Shown in pieces: positions 8,534-17,052 of a stretch of 64,000 nucleotides of DNA. The stretch's first letter is position 1, and each line of letters begins with the position of its first letter. The position numbers were made by a program, and so were the translations under genes. This stretch comes from Massilia sp. PAMC28688. GTDB taxonomy: Bacteria; Pseudomonadota; Gammaproteobacteria; Burkholderiales; Burkholderiaceae_D. The stretch covers positions 5,084,001 to 5,148,000 of the forward strand of contig NZ_CP080378.1 in NCBI RefSeq assembly GCF_019443445.1, read 5' to 3'. The notes beneath the pieces were generated by a model. That model did no database searches and was not told the origin of the DNA. It was given only the letters and a program-made list of their open reading frames with translations.

Positions 8534-8959
8534 ATGCACAAGAAGACCGCTTCACCTGCTTCCGCCAACGCCGTTCCCGAACCGATGATGGACATGAACA
8601 TGACGCCGCTGATCGATGTCATGCTGGTCCTGATTATCATGCTCATCATTACCATCCCACGCCAGCATCATGCCACCAGCCTGCCGCTGCAAGGTGCCGC
8701 CAGCAACGCCGTCAAGCCCGTCACCGTCACCCTCGAGATCGACTTTGACGGCACCATCAGCGTGGACGGCACCGTCATGACCACGCGCGCCGAGCTGGCG
8801 GCAAGGCTGGGGCAGATGGCCCGCTCGGCCACGCCATCGGAGCTGCACCTGCGCGCCAACAAACTGGCCTCGTACAAATATGTGGCAGGCGCCATGGCCC
8901 TGGCCCAGCGCGCAGGCGTCAAGCACATTGGCCTGGTCGGCAATGAACAGCTGATGTAG
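8534..8959 (+). CDS. ExbD/TolR-family biopolymer transport protein
   Basis: A 141-residue inner-membrane protein with a short cytoplasmic N-terminus, one membrane helix and a periplasmic domain. The signature MDMNMTPLIDVMLVLIIMLI (residues 17-36) contains the conserved membrane Asp of ExbD/TolR that conducts protons with ExbB/TolQ. The start at 8534 is preceded by AGGGGGA; an upstream in-frame ATG (8459) would add residues that do not fit the family. The periplasmic part (residues 50-141) has the usual TolR/ExbD fold pattern ending in GLVGNEQLM. No exbB, tonB or tolQ gene is adjacent, so its motor partner is encoded elsewhere. An intrinsic terminator follows. Confidence 0.88.
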   Translation: MHKKTASPASANAVPEPMMDMNMTPLIDVMLVLIIMLIITIPRQHHATSLPLQGAASNAVKPVTVTLEIDFDGTISVDGTVMTTRAELAARLGQMARSATPSELHLRANKLASYKYVAGAMALAQRAGVKHIGLVGNEQLM

Positions 8960-8974
8960 TCTCGCGCGGCGCAC

Positions 8975-9005
8975 CCGCCTGCCGCCACCGGCGGGCGGCT
9001 ATTTT
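8975..9005 (+). terminator. Intrinsic terminator of the exbD-like gene
   Basis: CCGCCTGCCG and CGGCGGGCGG form a 10-base stem (one T-G pair) around a CCAC loop at 8975-8998, followed by CTATTTT. It lies 15 bases after the exbD stop codon. Confidence 0.7.
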
Positions 9006-9464
9006 CCGGAGTATGCCTCGGCCCGGACCATCAAGCAGTGTGCGCTTTCCGATCCGATCGGGAGCAGCCGCCTGGGACTGGCCCAGCTGCGCCAGCGCCC
9101 AGTGGCCTGGGACTCGCCGGCCGATCTGCGCCCCTATCGCATCGGCGTGGTCCACGGCTACATCAATTCCGAGGCGCTCGATGCGGCCATTGCGGCCGGC
9201 GAGCAGGTAAGCGACGCCGCCAGGGACGACGCCCAGAACCTCAGAAAGCTGCTGGGCGGGCGGATCGACATGGCGGTCATTGACGCCGCCGTATTCGCGC
9301 ACCTGGTCAGCACCGACCCGCAGCTCAGGCCCCATCGGCACCGGCTGGTGTTCGGCCAGCGCCTCCTGGAGACCAAAAAGCTGTATGTCTGCTTCCGGCA
9401 GGATGCGCAGGGACGCCAGCTGCGCGACCTGTTCAACGAGGGACGCAGGAAGGCGCGCCCCTGA
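8997..9464 (+). pseudogene. 5'-truncated periplasmic solute-binding protein (family 3-like) remnant
   Basis: From about 8997 an open frame encodes GYFPEYASARTIKQCALSDP and continues through GSSRLGLAQ, RPYRIGVVHGYIN, IDMAVIDAAVFAHLV and a C-terminus KLYVCFRQDA. This order is that of the second lobe and hinge of polar amino-acid type binding proteins encoded by many Oxalobacteraceae genomes. The signal peptide and roughly the first third of the protein are absent, and the homology begins where the exbD terminator hairpin ends. A GTG at 9102 could in principle start a 120-residue fragment, but it would lack the fold. I call it a relic left by a deletion that joined it to the exbD terminator. The family assignment rests on motif pattern only. 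Confidence 0.65.
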
Positions 9465-9476
9465 ACCGGTCCCGCC

Positions 9477-10612
9477 CTAGCGCACCACGGCCAGCGCCTT
9501 GCGCCGCCCCCCTTCAAAACCATACAGCGTGAGGGTGCCATCGCGGATGTCGCCGTGGCGGTCAAAGGCGATCGTGCCGGTGATGCCGGGATAGCTGCCC
9601 CTGGCCAGGAATGGCAGGTACCTGGCCGGCGCCGCCGAGCCGGCCTTGACCATGGCATCGGCCACGGCCATCACGGCTTCATAGCCGTAGGGTGCATAGA
9701 TCTGGATATCGATCCCGAAGCGCGTTTTATACGCGGCCCGGAAGCGCTCAAGTGCAGGCTTGCCCGCCTCCTGCACCCGCCGGCTTCGGCACAGACCACC
9801 TGGCCGTCGGCCAGCGCGCCCCGCGCCAGCTTGCCCAGTTCGTCGGAACAGATGCCGTCGCCGCCCACCAGCCTGACCTTGCCCAGCCCGAGCTGCTGCA
9901 TCTGGCGCAGCATCGGCCCGGCCACGGCGCTCATCCCGCCGAAGAAGATCACGTCCGGCCGCGCCGCCCGGGCGCGCGTGAGGATGGCATTGAAATCGAT
10001 CGCCTTGTCGGTCGTGAACTCCTTGCCAACGACAGTGCCGCCGGCGCCCAGCGCGCCTTTTGCAAATTCCGCCGCCAGGCCCTGCCCGTAGGCAGTGCGG
10101 TCGTCGATGATGACGATGCGTTTGGCGGCCATGCTGCGCACCGCATACTGGCCCAGTGCGCGCCCCAGCTGCTTGTCATTGCTCACCACGCGAAAGGCAG
10201 TATTGAAGCCCTGCTGCGTGTACGCTGGGTTGGTAGCGGAAGGCGAAATCTGGGGGATGCCGGCTTCGTGGTAGATGCGCGAAGCGGGAATGGTGGTGCC
10301 GGATGTCTGGTGTCCGATCACTGCGTTGACCCGGGCATCGGCCAGCTTTTGCGCCGCACTGGTGGCCTGGCGCGGGTCGGCCTGGTCGTCCTGCGGGACC
10401 AGCTCGAAGCGCACTTTCTTGCCGCCAATGACAGTGCCGCGCGCGTTGAGCGCTTCGATCGCCATGCGCGCACCGTTTTCCTGGTCCTTGCCAAAATAGG
10501 ATACGGGGCCCGACACGTCGGCCACATGTCCGATCCTTACCACCTCCCGGGCGGCGGCGGTACTGGTGCAAAGCGCCAGCGAGGCGGCGAAGATGGCGAG
10601 GCGGTAGCCCAT
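9477..10612 (-). pseudogene. Branched-chain amino-acid ABC transporter substrate-binding protein (LivK-like), frameshifted
   Basis: A periplasmic type I binding protein of the Leu/Ile/Val family. The start at 10612, behind AGGA, gives signal peptide MGYRLAIFAASLALCTSTAA and then REVVRIGHVADVSGP, an IGHQTSGTTIPAS ligand loop, QISPSATNPAYTQQG and DDRTAYGQG, all normal for LivK. At about 9778-9782 the frame breaks: GTGGTCTGTGCCGAAGCCGG runs into GGGTGCAG where one extra base would give the expected VVCAEAGG-VQEAGK. The remaining C-terminal part (YKTRFGIDIQIYAPYGYEAV to the stop at 9477) is intact in the next frame. This is either a recent one-base deletion or a sequencing error; no other damage is visible. 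No permease or ATPase genes are adjacent. Confidence 0.8.
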
Positions 10613-10793
10613 GGTGTATTCCTGTTGCATGATAAAAGAGTGACTATATAAAAGAGCGACTATAGGCCAGGGCCGGCCCGCCACGAAGGATCGATTCGGC
10701 ATAAGGTAATGCCACAAGGCTATATCGCTCATTGCCGCGCGCTCTCTTTTGCTATACGGTAGCGTCTTCCTCGTCCAGCCCTGCCACGCCCGT

Positions 10794-12656
10794 ATGCGCG
10801 ACCCCGCCAAAGCCCGCCGTCCCGGCCCCGGTCTCATCGTCACCCTCACCTGCCTTCTGGCCCTGCTCTATTTTGGCCGCGATGTCCTGCAGCCGCTGGC
10901 GCTGGCGGCGATCCTGAGCCTGGCCATCGCACCCTTTGTGCGCGCGCTGCGCCGCCTCGGCATGCGCCGCGTGCCTGCGACCGTGGGCGCGGTGCTGGTG
11001 GCGGGCACCTGCCTGGTGGGCGTGGGCACGGTGCTGGGCTTTCAGCTGGTGGCGGTGGCGGGCGACCTGCCCAAGTACCGCGCCGCCATCCGCGGCAAGA
11101 TCGCCCAGGTGCGGGAACTGACCGAACGCCCGTTCGCCCGCATCGAGGCCGAACTGAGCGCCGTGGCCACGCCGGGCCGGGCCGCCGCGCCGCCCAAGAC
11201 GGGCGCCGACCGCCTTGCCGCCAGCCAGGTGCAGCCCATCCCCGTGGAGGTGCGCGCCCCGCGCGTGACCACGCGCGATGCGCTGGCGCGGGTATTCGGC
11301 ATGATCTGGGGGCCGGTGGGCCAGGCCGGCCTGGTGCTGGTGCTGCTGGTATTCATCCTGCTTGAACACGAGTCGCTCATGGACCGCCTGATACGCGTGG
11401 CGGGCCAGAACGAAACGCGGCGCACCATCAAGGCGCTGGCCGACGCCACCCGCGGGGTGTCGCGTTTTTTCTTTACCCAGTTCGTCGTCAACACTGCCTT
11501 TGGCCTGCTGCTTGGACTGATGCTGTTCGCCGCCGGCGTGCCGCATGCCATCCTGTGGGGCGCGCTGGCCGGCCTGCTGCGCTTTGTGCCATACGTGGGC
11601 GTGATGGTGGCCGGCGCCATGATCGCCCTGTTCATCGCCGCCATCGACCCGGGCTGGCAGCTGGCCGTGTACTGCATCGGCCTGTTTTTGGTGCTGGAAC
11701 TGATCGTGGCCCACGTGGTGGAGCCGAAGGTGTATGGCCACAGCGCCGGCCTGTCGCCGCTGGCGGTGATTGTCTCGGCCCTGTTCTGGGGCGCCATGTG
11801 GGGCCCGGTGGGGCTGCTGCTGTCCACGCCCCTGACCCTGTGCCTGGTGGTGGCGGGGCGCCATTTGCGCGGCCTGGGCATTGTCACCACGCTGCTGGGC
11901 GACGCGCCCAGTGTCACTGCCTCGCAAAGGCTGTACCAGCGCCTGCTGATCGGCGACACCGATGCCATCATCCAGGATGGCCGCAGCTATCTGCGCAATT
12001 ACAGCTTTGCGCGCTACTGCGACCATATCCTGCTGCCAGGCCTGGCGCTGGCGGCGGCCGACAACCGCAGCGGCCATATCGACAAGGCACAGGAAATGAG
12101 CATTCGCGCCGCCATTGCCCTCATTGCCGCCACCCTCACGCCGGTGTCCGGCGCCCCGGCGCGGCGCGGCCGGCGTCACGTCTCGCTGCTTGACACCAGT
12201 GTGGGCGCCCACCTGCGCCAGATGCGCGAGGAACGCCTGGGCCGCTGGCAGGGTTCGCTCGACGTGCCATCGCGCTCGATCGTGCTGTGCGCGGGCCTGG
12301 GCACGGAGCGCGACGACCTGCTGTCGGAACTGCTGGTGCGATCCTTGCGCGAAGTGGGCGTGGACGCGCGCAGCATCTCGCTGGCCGAAGGCGCCGAAAA
12401 TCCCGGCCTGGACAAGGCCTTCCTGGTGTCGACCGCATTCATGATCTATCCGGGCGCCGACAGCATCGGCGCATGGCTGGAAGCTGCCGCCAGCCTGCGC
12501 GAAGGCCTGCCGGACGCCCACCTGGTCTCGATCCGCCTGCCGTTTGACGAACTCGATGCGGGCGCGGACGCGGTCGAGGAACGCATGGACATGATCCTGC
12601 GCTCGTTTGAAGAAGGTCTTGCCTTTGTCGCGCCGGAGAATCCGGCCGCGTCCTGA
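10794..12656 (+). CDS. AI-2E family transporter (PerM/TqsA-like) with long C-terminal extension
   Basis: A multi-spanning inner-membrane protein of the UPF0118 family, about 620 residues from the ATG at 10794. An N-terminal membrane pair (LIVTLTCLLALLYFGRDVLQ) is followed by the amphipathic stretch typical of this family (residues 95-200). The main bundle then includes RFVPYVGVMVAG, HVVEPKVYG and PVGLLLSTPLT, which are strong family signatures around residues 265-370. Known members export autoinducer-2 or act as Na+/H+ antiporters; the substrate here is open. Usual members have about 350 residues. This one has an additional cytoplasmic domain of about 240 residues that looks soluble (LDTSVGAHLRQMREERLGRW, then ARSISLAEGAENPGLDKAF) and was not recognised. 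The upstream region separates it from the divergent livK pseudogene. Confidence 0.85.
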   Translation: MRDPAKARRPGPGLIVTLTCLLALLYFGRDVLQPLALAAILSLAIAPFVRALRRLGMRRVPATVGAVLVAGTCLVGVGTVLGFQLVAVAGDLPKYRAAIRGKIAQVRELTERPFARIEAELSAVATPGRAAAPPKTGADRLAASQVQPIPVEVRAPRVTTRDALARVFGMIWGPVGQAGLVLVLLVFILLEHESLMDRLIRVAGQNETRRTIKALADATRGVSRFFFTQFVVNTAFGLLLGLMLFAAGVPHAILWGALAGLLRFVPYVGVMVAGAMIALFIAAIDPGWQLAVYCIGLFLVLELIVAHVVEPKVYGHSAGLSPLAVIVSALFWGAMWGPVGLLLSTPLTLCLVVAGRHLRGLGIVTTLLGDAPSVTASQRLYQRLLIGDTDAIIQDGRSYLRNYSFARYCDHILLPGLALAAADNRSGHIDKAQEMSIRAAIALIAATLTPVSGAPARRGRRHVSLLDTSVGAHLRQMREERLGRWQGSLDVPSRSIVLCAGLGTERDDLLSELLVRSLREVGVDARSISLAEGAENPGLDKAFLVSTAFMIYPGADSIGAWLEAAASLREGLPDAHLVSIRLPFDELDAGADAVEERMDMILRSFEEGLAFVAPENPAAS

Positions 12657-12661
12657 CCGGC

Positions 12662-13015
12662 CTAGAACGCGATCTTGCGCGTGAGGATCTGCCAGAACAT
12701 GACCCAGTCCCCGGCAAAGCTGTACAGGGGATACTGGAACGTGGCCGGCCGGTTGTGCTCATAAAAGAAGTGGCCCACCCACGCAAAGCCATAGCCAGCC
12801 AGGGGCGCGAGCAGCAGCAGGCGCAGATTGCGCGACGCCAGCGCCAGCACCACGATGGCCAGCACCAGCAGGCAGCCCGCGACATGCAGGCGGCGGCAGG
12901 TGCGGTTGGCATGCTGACCCAGGTAAAACGGATAAAAGTCGCGAAACGAAGTGTAGCGGCCGGCCCGGGGAACGGTCGCCGGTTCGGGAGCGCGCTTGGG
13001 AAGATGTGCCGCCAT
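12662..13015 (-). CDS. DUF962/Mpo1-like small membrane protein
   Basis: A protein of about 117 residues from the ATG at 13015, which has AAAGGA upstream. Family marks are FRDFYPFYLGQHANRTCRRLH (residues 26-46), GFAWVGHFFYEHNRPATF (residues 77-94) and the YSFAGDWVMFW end. The conserved His residues fit the Mpo1/DUF962 family. The yeast member is an Fe(II)-dependent dioxygenase for alpha-oxidation of 2-hydroxy fatty acids, but bacterial members are not well studied. Two or three membrane segments lie between residues 40 and 90. It converges on the AI-2E transporter gene, with the stop codons about 5 bases apart. Confidence 0.85.
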   Translation of the reverse strand: MAAHLPKRAPEPATVPRAGRYTSFRDFYPFYLGQHANRTCRRLHVAGCLLVLAIVVLALASRNLRLLLLAPLAGYGFAWVGHFFYEHNRPATFQYPLYSFAGDWVMFWQILTRKIAF

Positions 13016-13208
13016 GTCGGTTATTCCTTTAGTCAATCTGAGCTGAAGCTTACTCCGATTCGCAGCGCCGCACTACTGTCCCGGCGCCGGCCGGCAGGCG
13101 CAACCGGGGCGCCGCTTGCCGGCCCGGCCATGACGCACGTTTGTGGCCGCACAAATATTACGCAATGCCAAAAGTGCAAGATGTGACCTCAACTACAACG
13201 GAGTTCAC

Positions 13209-14111
13209 ATGAACCTATCTTCGCTGACAGCCCTGTTGGGCCTTGCTGCCGCCTTGCTTGTCCCCGCAGCCCAGGGCGCCTCCGCCGCGCCCGCCCGCCC
13301 CGCCCACACGGGACTGCACATGATCATCGCCCCGGGCATGTCGCTGACCATGGACGGCAGCCGCGTCCTGGCCAAGGTGACCAGGCGCGGCATGACCACC
13401 TATCATTACGAGCACGGCCGCCTGGTGCGGGCCCGCCATCCGGACGGCAGGCTCACCCGCTACCACTACGCCGACGGCCGGCTGGAGCGCATAGCGCTGC
13501 CCGACGGCACCGTGCAAACGCCGCTCTATGTGGACGGCGCCCTGGCCATGATCCAAAGTTCCAGCGGCAAGAAGCTCGGGCTCACGCCGGGGGCGCGCGG
13601 GGTGGACAAGGTGGCCCTGTCGCCGCGCGGGACTGGCGGCAGCGACGGGGTGCAGGCCATGCGCGCGGTGTCGCCGCGGCCGGGCGCCACCTCGCTCAAC
13701 CGCACCTTGATTGCCATCGACGACTGGGAGTCGCTCAAGACCGAGTGGGAATGCACGCTGCAGCCGGAAGGCGACACCGTCTGCATCGGCCGCCCCGACC
13801 AGTCGCCGCCTTCGGGCGACTTTGGCGACGACGGCCGTGGCTGGCTGCCGGGTGACACCGGCCCCGGCGATGGCGGCCTGAGCAACACCCCGGGCGACGA
13901 TGGCGGCGGCGGCGCCGCGCCGGACGGCGGCGACATTCCGCCCAACCTCAATACCCAGCCCAGCTGCATTGCCGCGGCCAAGAATACCTGGGAAATCATG
14001 CGCGACCGGATTTGCCCGATGGTGCATGACCAGACCCTGTGCCTGCGCCAGAACTGGCAACTGTTCCTGGAATTGCGGCAAAACTGCATTGCCGCCTTTC
14101 CCCTGCCCTGA
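13209..14111 (+). CDS. Secreted protein with a few YD (RHS-like) repeats, function unknown
   Basis: About 300 residues from the ATG at 13209 (GGAG 6-8 bases upstream). The signal peptide MNLSSLTALLGLAAALLVPA is followed by an Ala/Pro-rich start. Residues 65-105 contain YHYEHGRLVRARHPDGRLTR and YHYADGRLERIALPDG, two or three copies of the YD motif that builds RHS shells. There are far too few repeats for a toxin shell. The middle is acidic and Gly/Asp/Pro-rich, and the C-terminal 60 residues contain five Cys (PSCIAAAKNTW, DRICPMVH, LCLRQN, NCIAAF), which suggests disulfides. It may be a small envelope or spacer protein; no function is assigned. Confidence 0.75.
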   Translation: MNLSSLTALLGLAAALLVPAAQGASAAPARPAHTGLHMIIAPGMSLTMDGSRVLAKVTRRGMTTYHYEHGRLVRARHPDGRLTRYHYADGRLERIALPDGTVQTPLYVDGALAMIQSSSGKKLGLTPGARGVDKVALSPRGTGGSDGVQAMRAVSPRPGATSLNRTLIAIDDWESLKTEWECTLQPEGDTVCIGRPDQSPPSGDFGDDGRGWLPGDTGPGDGGLSNTPGDDGGGGAAPDGGDIPPNLNTQPSCIAAAKNTWEIMRDRICPMVHDQTLCLRQNWQLFLELRQNCIAAFPLP

Positions 14112-14133
14112 TGGTCATCTACCGGGGCCGACC

Positions 14134-14583
14134 ATGGACATCAATGAATCCGGAAATTTCGAACGCATCTGGTTCTTCACCTTTGGCGTACAGCGCCTCA
14201 ATGGCGTGGCCGACGCCGTGGGCAAATGGATGATGAGCGGCGCGAGCGCGGCCGGCAATGCCAAACACATCCGCTTTGACGAATGCGAAGCCGCCGCCCG
14301 CCGCTTTTTTGGCGACCGCCCGCACCTGGCCGCGGTGGCGCCGAGCTACCTGCGCGCGCTGGGCGAGGCGCGCCGGCTGACACATCACCTCGCCAGCTTC
14401 CTGGAGCGGCGCGCCGACGGCGACATCGGCGCCCTGCTGGCCGACGCCATCGACGCCCTCAACGGCTTTGCGGCCGTGCTCGACCAGCTGCCCGAATACC
14501 CGACAGCGTCGGCCGAGGCCGCAGCCCTGCGCCACGCGGCAGTGCGCTGCGCCTCGCTGCGCCCGGACTCCCAGCCTTCCTGA
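14134..14583 (+). CDS. Hypothetical protein, 149 residues, helical
   Basis: I do not recognise the family. It starts MDINESGNFERIWFFTFGVQ 22 bases after the stop of the YD-repeat protein and is probably co-transcribed with it. It appears to be soluble and mostly alpha-helical, with no signal peptide. The stretch RLTHHLASFLERRADGDIGALL has helix-forming periodicity. The ATG at 14134 was chosen because the upstream codons lie inside the previous gene in another frame. It converges on rnz, with 6 bases between the stop codons. Confidence 0.65.
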   Translation: MDINESGNFERIWFFTFGVQRLNGVADAVGKWMMSGASAAGNAKHIRFDECEAAARRFFGDRPHLAAVAPSYLRALGEARRLTHHLASFLERRADGDIGALLADAIDALNGFAAVLDQLPEYPTASAEAAALRHAAVRCASLRPDSQPS

Positions 14584-14589
14584 CCTGCC

Positions 14590-15567
14590 CTAAACCTGCC
14601 GGCGTGCGCTCGCCGGCTGCACCCGCAGCTGGCCCTGGGCATCGAGCGTGCAGGTGGCAAAGTCGTGCGCCAGAAAGAGATTGCCGGGATAATGCGCACG
14701 GGCCTCCGCTTCCAGCTCTGCCATGCCGGCCTCGCTGTCGTAACGGGCGCTGAAATGGGTCAATACCAGGTTGGGCAAGCCCGCGCGGGTGGCAAACTCG
14801 GCCACCCGCTGGACCGAGCTGTGGGTCGGGCCCGGTCCCACCTTTTGCAGCATGGCTTCGGTGTACGTGGCTTCATGCACCAGCACGCCGGCACCATGGC
14901 AGGCTTGCATCAACAGTTCGGGCGTGTCATTGTCGCCCCCGATCACGGCCACCGCCTGTTGGCGCTCGGCGTGGCGCCAGTCGCCGGCGGCCAGCACGCT
15001 GCCATCGTCCAGCGTGACATCCTCGCCCTGCTGCAGCTTGCCCCACAGGGGGCCCGGCGCCACGCCGCGCGCGCGCAGCCCTGCCCCGTCCAGCTTCCAC
15101 TGCTGCTGGCGCGCCTCAAAGCGAAAGCCCACGCTGGGCGCCCGGTGCGACAAATGGTGGCGCGTGATGCGCAAGCCTTCAGCGTCGTGGATGGTGGCCG
15201 TGGTGGCCACATCCACATGCACCAGCGGAAAGGTCAAAAACAGCTCGGTGTGCACGATGGTCGCCTCCACCCAGGCCCGCACCGCGGCCGGCGCGGCCAG
15301 GATCAGTGGGCGGGTGCGCCCGGTCATGGCGGCGCTGGCCAGCAGCCCGGGCAGGCCATAGCTATGGTCGCCGTGGATGTGGGTGATGCAGATGCCGGCC
15401 AGGTCATGCACCGTCAGCGCGATGTGCTGCAGGCGGTGCTGGGTGGCCTCGCCGCAGTCGATCAGCCACCAGTCGCGGCCGGCGCCGGGCTGCAGCGCCA
15501 GTGCCGTCACGTTGCGCCTTCTGGTGGGTACGCCGGACGAGGTGCCAAGAAAGGTCAGGGTCATCAT
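14590..15567 (-). CDS. rnz: Ribonuclease Z (tRNA 3' endonuclease)
   Basis: A metallo-beta-lactamase-fold tRNA 3'-processing endonuclease, 325 residues, close to the usual length of the short RNase Z form. The zinc-binding motif THIHGDHSYGLPGLL (residues 62-76) contains HxHxDH. Later ligands are the His in LSHRAPSVGFRF (a characteristic RNase Z segment), the Asp in IGGDND, the HEATY block and THFSARY near the C-terminus. The N-terminus MMTLTFLGTSSGVPTRRRN is the family's first strand and substrate loop. Two adjacent ATG codons (15567 and 15564) could start it. It is followed on the same strand by small unrelated genes and converges with the gene at 14134. Confidence 0.95.
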   Translation of the reverse strand: MMTLTFLGTSSGVPTRRRNVTALALQPGAGRDWWLIDCGEATQHRLQHIALTVHDLAGICITHIHGDHSYGLPGLLASAAMTGRTRPLILAAPAAVRAWVEATIVHTELFLTFPLVHVDVATTATIHDAEGLRITRHHLSHRAPSVGFRFEARQQQWKLDGAGLRARGVAPGPLWGKLQQGEDVTLDDGSVLAAGDWRHAERQQAVAVIGGDNDTPELLMQACHGAGVLVHEATYTEAMLQKVGPGPTHSSVQRVAEFATRAGLPNLVLTHFSARYDSEAGMAELEAEARAHYPGNLFLAHDFATCTLDAQGQLRVQPASARRQV

Positions 15568-15619
15568 GATACGATTATCGCATCAATATCCTGCCAACTG
15601 TATCGGATTGGCCGCCCAT

Positions 15620-15994
15620 TCATACGGTGCGCGGCAGGCGCCGCACCGGCACGTACCAGACCAGGTAGACCGTCACGCCAATGCCAACCAGCGCCAGCAG
15701 CACCTTGACGGACGGGTACGGCACCCGCACCATGCCGACAATCAGCGAGGCCCACATGAGGCCGAGCGTGACGATCTTGGCGCGCACTGGAATGCCGCGC
15801 CCGGCCTCATAATCGCGCAGGTACTTGCCCAGCGGCCGGCTATTGAGCAGCCACTGGTGCATGCGGGTGGAGCCACGCGCAAAACAGGCCGACGCCAGCA
15901 GCAAGAAGGGCGTGGTGGGCAGCAGCGGCAGGAATACGCCGATGACGCCGAGCGCGACGAACAGCCAACCCAGTACGATATAGGCAATTTTCAT
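15620..15994 (-). CDS. DUF454 (YbaN-like) inner-membrane protein
   Basis: A 124-residue protein with two N-terminal membrane segments, the first inside MKIAYIVLGWLFVALGVIGV, followed by FLPLLPTTPFLLLASACFAR, the diagnostic motif of DUF454/YbaN proteins. The middle has SRPLGKYLRDYEAGRGIP, also conserved in the family, and two further membrane segments follow. The function is unknown in all members. It is 52 bases upstream of rnz on the same strand and may share a transcript with it. Confidence 0.88.
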   Translation of the reverse strand: MKIAYIVLGWLFVALGVIGVFLPLLPTTPFLLLASACFARGSTRMHQWLLNSRPLGKYLRDYEAGRGIPVRAKIVTLGLMWASLIVGMVRVPYPSVKVLLALVGIGVTVYLVWYVPVRRLPRTV

Positions 15995-16041
15995 GACGCC
16001 ATTATGAACCAGGCTGTGCCCTGCCGCGCAGCACGGCTGAT

Positions 16042-16245
16042 TTACTGTCCGGGCGGCTTGCCCAGGCCGGCGCCGCCGGCATCGTCAATCGGCTGGCCGG
16101 TGGACTTGACCGCGCCCTCGGGCGGCGGATCGTTGTAGTCGCCGCCGCGCACGGCGCCCGGCTTGCCCACGACCTTGTCCTGGTCCTGATTGGCGGCCGG
16201 GTCGGCCGGATGGGTCGGGATAGGGGGCTGTTCGCTCTTGCTCAT
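16042..16245 (-). CDS. Small hydrophilic protein, 67 residues, probably disordered
   Basis: Starts MSKSEQPPIPTHPADPAANQ behind a clear AGGAG site. The sequence is rich in Pro, Gly, Asp and Gln, has no hydrophobic core and no Cys, and ends LGKPPGQ. Such short hydrophilic proteins recur in Massilia-like genomes and may be stress-related, but I cannot assign a function. It is called real because of the ribosome site and the codon pattern. Confidence 0.55.
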   Translation of the reverse strand: MSKSEQPPIPTHPADPAANQDQDKVVGKPGAVRGGDYNDPPPEGAVKSTGQPIDDAGGAGLGKPPGQ

Positions 16246-16340
16246 GGCATTCTCCTGTGGTGGCCGCGCCGGTTGGCGCCTGTTGCAAACAATTCTAGCC
16301 ATGCAAGGAAAATACGCCCACGAGATTGCCTGAGGCAAGT

Positions 16341-16772
16341 TTATGCCCCGGACGGTGCCGCCTCGGCCGTGAGTGCCAGCAAGATGTCTTCGACCCCGAC
16401 CGGCTTGCAGAAATGGGCGTCGAAGCCGGCGCGCAAGGCGCGTTCCGTCACTTCCTGGCCCGCGGCGCCGGACACGGCAATGAGCCGGGCGCCACCGGCA
16501 TTGGGATGCAGGCGCAGCAGTCCGGCCAGGGTAAAGCCGTCCATGCAAGGCAGGGTCAGGCCGGACACGACGGCATCAACCCGCTTGCCGTCGACCAGGC
16601 GCAAGGCCGCTTCGGCGTCGGAAACGCTCACCGCGCGATGGCCGAAATGATTGAGCAGGGAGGTAAACAGCTGCCGGATGTCATGGTTGCGCTCGACAAC
16701 AAGGATGTCGAGCGGACGGGTGACAAGTTCGGGCAAATGCAACGCCAGGGCGTCGCCAACCATGTGGGTCAT
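16341..16772 (-). CDS. Degenerate response-regulator receiver protein (phosphoacceptor Asp replaced)
   Basis: About 143 residues, a single CheY-like receiver domain. The first strand is LDILVVERNHD, where the usual acidic pair DD/ED is E-R. The third-strand block reads VDAVVSGLTLPCMDG; alignment with D-V-V-x-x-D-x-x-M-P-x-M-D-G puts Gly at the phosphorylation site. The Lys of the FCKPV motif is retained. The domain should therefore not accept phosphate in the normal way and may work as a protein-binding or constitutive pseudo-receiver. The start at 16772 is chosen because an upstream extension does not match the fold; a 13-base palindrome (GGCGCAATGCGCC, 16780-16792) lies just before it. It is divergent from the GGDEF-EAL gene, a plausible functional partner. 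Confidence 0.8.
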   Translation of the reverse strand: MTHMVGDALALHLPELVTRPLDILVVERNHDIRQLFTSLLNHFGHRAVSVSDAEAALRLVDGKRVDAVVSGLTLPCMDGFTLAGLLRLHPNAGGARLIAVSGAAGQEVTERALRAGFDAHFCKPVGVEDILLALTAEAAPSGA

Positions 16773-17052
16773 AGATCTCGGCGCAATGCGCCCCTCAGCA
16801 AGATGAACTTCGCTGGCGGGGGCATGGCCAGGGGAAAGGAGAGAATAAATGATTTTTGGCGCGGGGCAAAGCGCGGCATGGCATTTCCGTCGTATTGCAC
16901 GCCGGCCGCGAATCGAAAACAACAGCCCTGGCCAGAATGACACCAGGCACTGGCTGTAGAGCATCAAACGAACGCCGGATTTATGCCAAAAGTATATGAT
17001 CAACTGACCAGCTCACCATTGAGTGAACCAGCAAGACACTGCGGAGGCCGGC

